Assembly: GCA_902783765.1 (NCBI GenBank)
Contig: CACZSB010000017.1
Location: 1-6,177 of the forward strand
Source: an uncultured Lachnospiraceae bacterium
Lineage (GTDB): Bacteria; Bacillota; Clostridia; Lachnospirales; Lachnospiraceae
DNA length: 6,177 nucleotides
Direction: 5' to 3'
A program made the position numbers and the translations under genes. The notes below the pieces were generated by a model. It searched no databases. It was not told the origin of the DNA and worked only from the letters and a program-made list of their open reading frames with translations. Positions 4,916 through 6,177 of the stretch are shown here, in pieces (positions within the stretch are counted from its first letter, which is position 1; every line of letters begins with the position of its first letter).

Positions 4916-6070
4916 TCAGCGGTCGGATGCATCCCCTTCCCGCCTTTGCAAACTGACATTCATCACCAGACCCAGGCAAATCAGCACACAAAGCAGGGAG
5001 CTGATGCCGTGACTGAAGAAAGGCAGCACCACCCCTGTATTGGGTAATATGCCGCTGGTAACGCCGATATTGATAAAAACCTGCAAACCAATAAAGCTGC
5101 CCGTACCCACACATAAAAGACGGCCAGCCTTGTCCGGGGCCTTGGCTGCCACCCGGAAGCACAGGAACACCAGGGCGGCAAAAAGGGCGATGACGGCGAT
5201 GGAGCCCCAAAAGCCTAATTCCTCTCCCACCACGGCAAAAATGAAATCGCTGTTTTCTTCAGACAGGAAATTCCCTGCCTTTACGGAATCGATTCCGGTA
5301 TTGAAAAGCCCCTTCCCCTCCAGGCGACCGGAGGCGATGGCCATCACCGAGCGGTCCTGCTGACTGGTGAGTCCGCTGTCACTGTATTCGGCGGGATTAA
5401 AAAAACTTAGAATCCGGTTCATCATATAGCGCTTTAGAATCAAGGGCTGCTCCCGCATGGAGTCCCAGAGCAAGAACCCTCCTATGGGCAGGAAGCTCAA
5501 AGCCATGGCACCGATCCATTTATAGGATAAGCCAGCCACGTAAATAAGCGCCAGGAAAATCATGATAAAGGTCAGGGATGTGGAAAGGTCCGGTTCCAGG
5601 AAGATCATAACCAGGGGCACCAGCATAAAAAAGATGGCGGATGCTACGGTGGAAAAGCGGTTGATATGCTCCTGATTTTTATGGAAAAACCAGGAAAAGA
5701 AAAGAATCATCCCTACTTTGGCAAACTCCGAGGGCTGCAGCCGACCCAGGCCCGGGAATTCCAGCCAGCGGGTGGCGCCCTTCACATTCACCCCCATGGA
5801 GGTAAACAGCAGCGCCAGCATCAGCAGGCAGAAAAAATAAACAATCCAGTGGAATTTCATCCAAAAATGATAATCCGTCAGGGTCAGGAATATCAAAAAA
5901 GCCCCCCCCACAGCCATGCCTATCAGCTGTTTGCGCAGGGTTTCCAAACCGTAATCATCCGTGCCCACGGCACTGCTTAAAACCATATAGCCCAGGATAC
6001 ATAAGGCTATAGTACAGAAAAGCAAAGCCAGATTGATGATTTTTACTTTGTACTTCTTAAATGCGAACAT
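4916..6070 (-). CDS. rodA: SEDS-family peptidoglycan glycosyltransferase, RodA/FtsW type
   Basis: 384-residue polytopic membrane protein of the SEDS family, which polymerises lipid II into peptidoglycan glycan strands with a class B penicillin-binding protein partner. About ten hydrophobic segments are visible, the first at 11-32. Family motifs in order: GATRWLEFPGLGRLQPSEFAK (98-118), LEPDLSTSL (158-166), the large extracellular loop with LKRYMMNRILSFFNP (212-226), SDFIFAVVGEELGFWGS (274-290) and NIGVTSGILPNTGVVLPFFSHGISSL (334-359). D275 in SDFIF is the Asp I align with the residue reported essential in RodA. The usual SYGGSS end motif is SHGISS. RodA is preferred over FtsW or SpoVE because of the probable min gene directly upstream, a known clostridial context, but the sequence alone does not exclude the others. 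The ATG at 6070 follows TAGGAGAGCT, whose TAG is the stop of the preceding gene, so the two are tightly linked. Confidence 0.88.
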   Translation of the reverse strand: MFAFKKYKVKIINLALLFCTIALCILGYMVLSSAVGTDDYGLETLRKQLIGMAVGGAFLIFLTLTDYHFWMKFHWIVYFFCLLMLALLFTSMGVNVKGATRWLEFPGLGRLQPSEFAKVGMILFFSWFFHKNQEHINRFSTVASAIFFMLVPLVMIFLEPDLSTSLTFIMIFLALIYVAGLSYKWIGAMALSFLPIGGFLLWDSMREQPLILKRYMMNRILSFFNPAEYSDSGLTSQQDRSVMAIASGRLEGKGLFNTGIDSVKAGNFLSEENSDFIFAVVGEELGFWGSIAVIALFAALVFLCFRVAAKAPDKAGRLLCVGTGSFIGLQVFINIGVTSGILPNTGVVLPFFSHGISSLLCVLICLGLVMNVSLQRREGDASDR

Positions 6071-6077
6071 AGCTCTC

Positions 6078-6177
6078 CTATTTGTGGAATAAACCGCCTC
6101 GGCGCAGCCTGTAGGGAGGCAAATCCTCTGCCATCCCCAGCATCCGCCTTGCGATCCGTTTAAAGGCGGCGGCGCTG
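6078..6177 (-). CDS. C-terminal end of an upstream gene, possibly septum-site protein MinD
   Basis: The only minus-strand frame open from the window edge to just before rodA encodes about 32 residues, ending AFKRIARRMLGMAEDLPPYRLRRGGLFHK and a TAG stop (6080-6078). The pattern of a final helix with an RRxLG turn, a Pro-containing segment and then a basic, hydrophobic tail resembles the end of MinD, where the tail is the amphipathic membrane-targeting sequence. The min genes often precede rodA in clostridia, which agrees. If it is MinD, minE is not between minD and rodA here. Only a short tail is visible, so the identity is tentative; that it is the end of a real gene is more secure, because its stop codon overlaps the rodA ribosome binding site and only 7 bases separate the genes. 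Confidence 0.5.
   Translation of the reverse strand, partial: SAAAFKRIARRMLGMAEDLPPYRLRRGGLFHK

Overview
The window looks like chromosomal DNA of a moderate-GC Firmicute, most likely a clostridial anaerobe; Lachnospiraceae or a relative is my inference. The grounds are a T-box-free glycine-riboswitch/gcvT arrangement, strong sigma-A-type promoters, AGGAGG-like ribosome binding sites, and the neighbourhood P-loop protein - HlyD-like adaptor - sepF - lspA - rluD-type pseudouridine synthase. Every supported gene lies on the minus strand, so transcription runs from high to low coordinates. I see no mobile element, CRISPR array, tRNA or rRNA, and no convincing plus-strand gene.

Reading in the direction of transcription: (1) 6177-6078 is the last ~32 codons of a gene whose tail resembles the C-terminus of MinD, followed after 7 bases by a SEDS-family glycosyltransferase, best called RodA (6070-4916). 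A short UUCG hairpin with a U6 tract ends this unit. (2) A promoter embedded in that terminator starts a second unit: a 140-residue P-loop protein of unknown function (4828-4406), then a single-pass HlyD-like adaptor starting at TTG (4386-2968). (3) A strong promoter in the next gap starts sepF (2885-2346), followed by lspA (2311-1838) and an RluD/YlyB-type pseudouridine synthase (1841-915), whose start overlaps the lspA stop as ATGA. (4) After about 60 bases a strong promoter (857-829) drives a tandem glycine riboswitch (813-606), an intrinsic terminator that competes with the last riboswitch helix (610-563), and gcvT (539 to the window edge, C-terminus missing).

The first three units share a cell-envelope theme: division-site placement (probable MinD), septal or lateral-wall glycan synthesis (RodA), Z-ring anchoring (SepF) and lipoprotein maturation (LspA). 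The P-loop protein and the adaptor sit inside this cluster without an assigned job and are the most interesting unknowns. The gcvT unit is separate metabolism: glycine catabolism switched on by glycine through transcription antitermination. Nothing here is clearly a new system; the points worth a second look are the divergent second glycine aptamer, the orphan adaptor/P-loop pair, and the compact terminator-promoter-inverted repeat region at 4829-4915.
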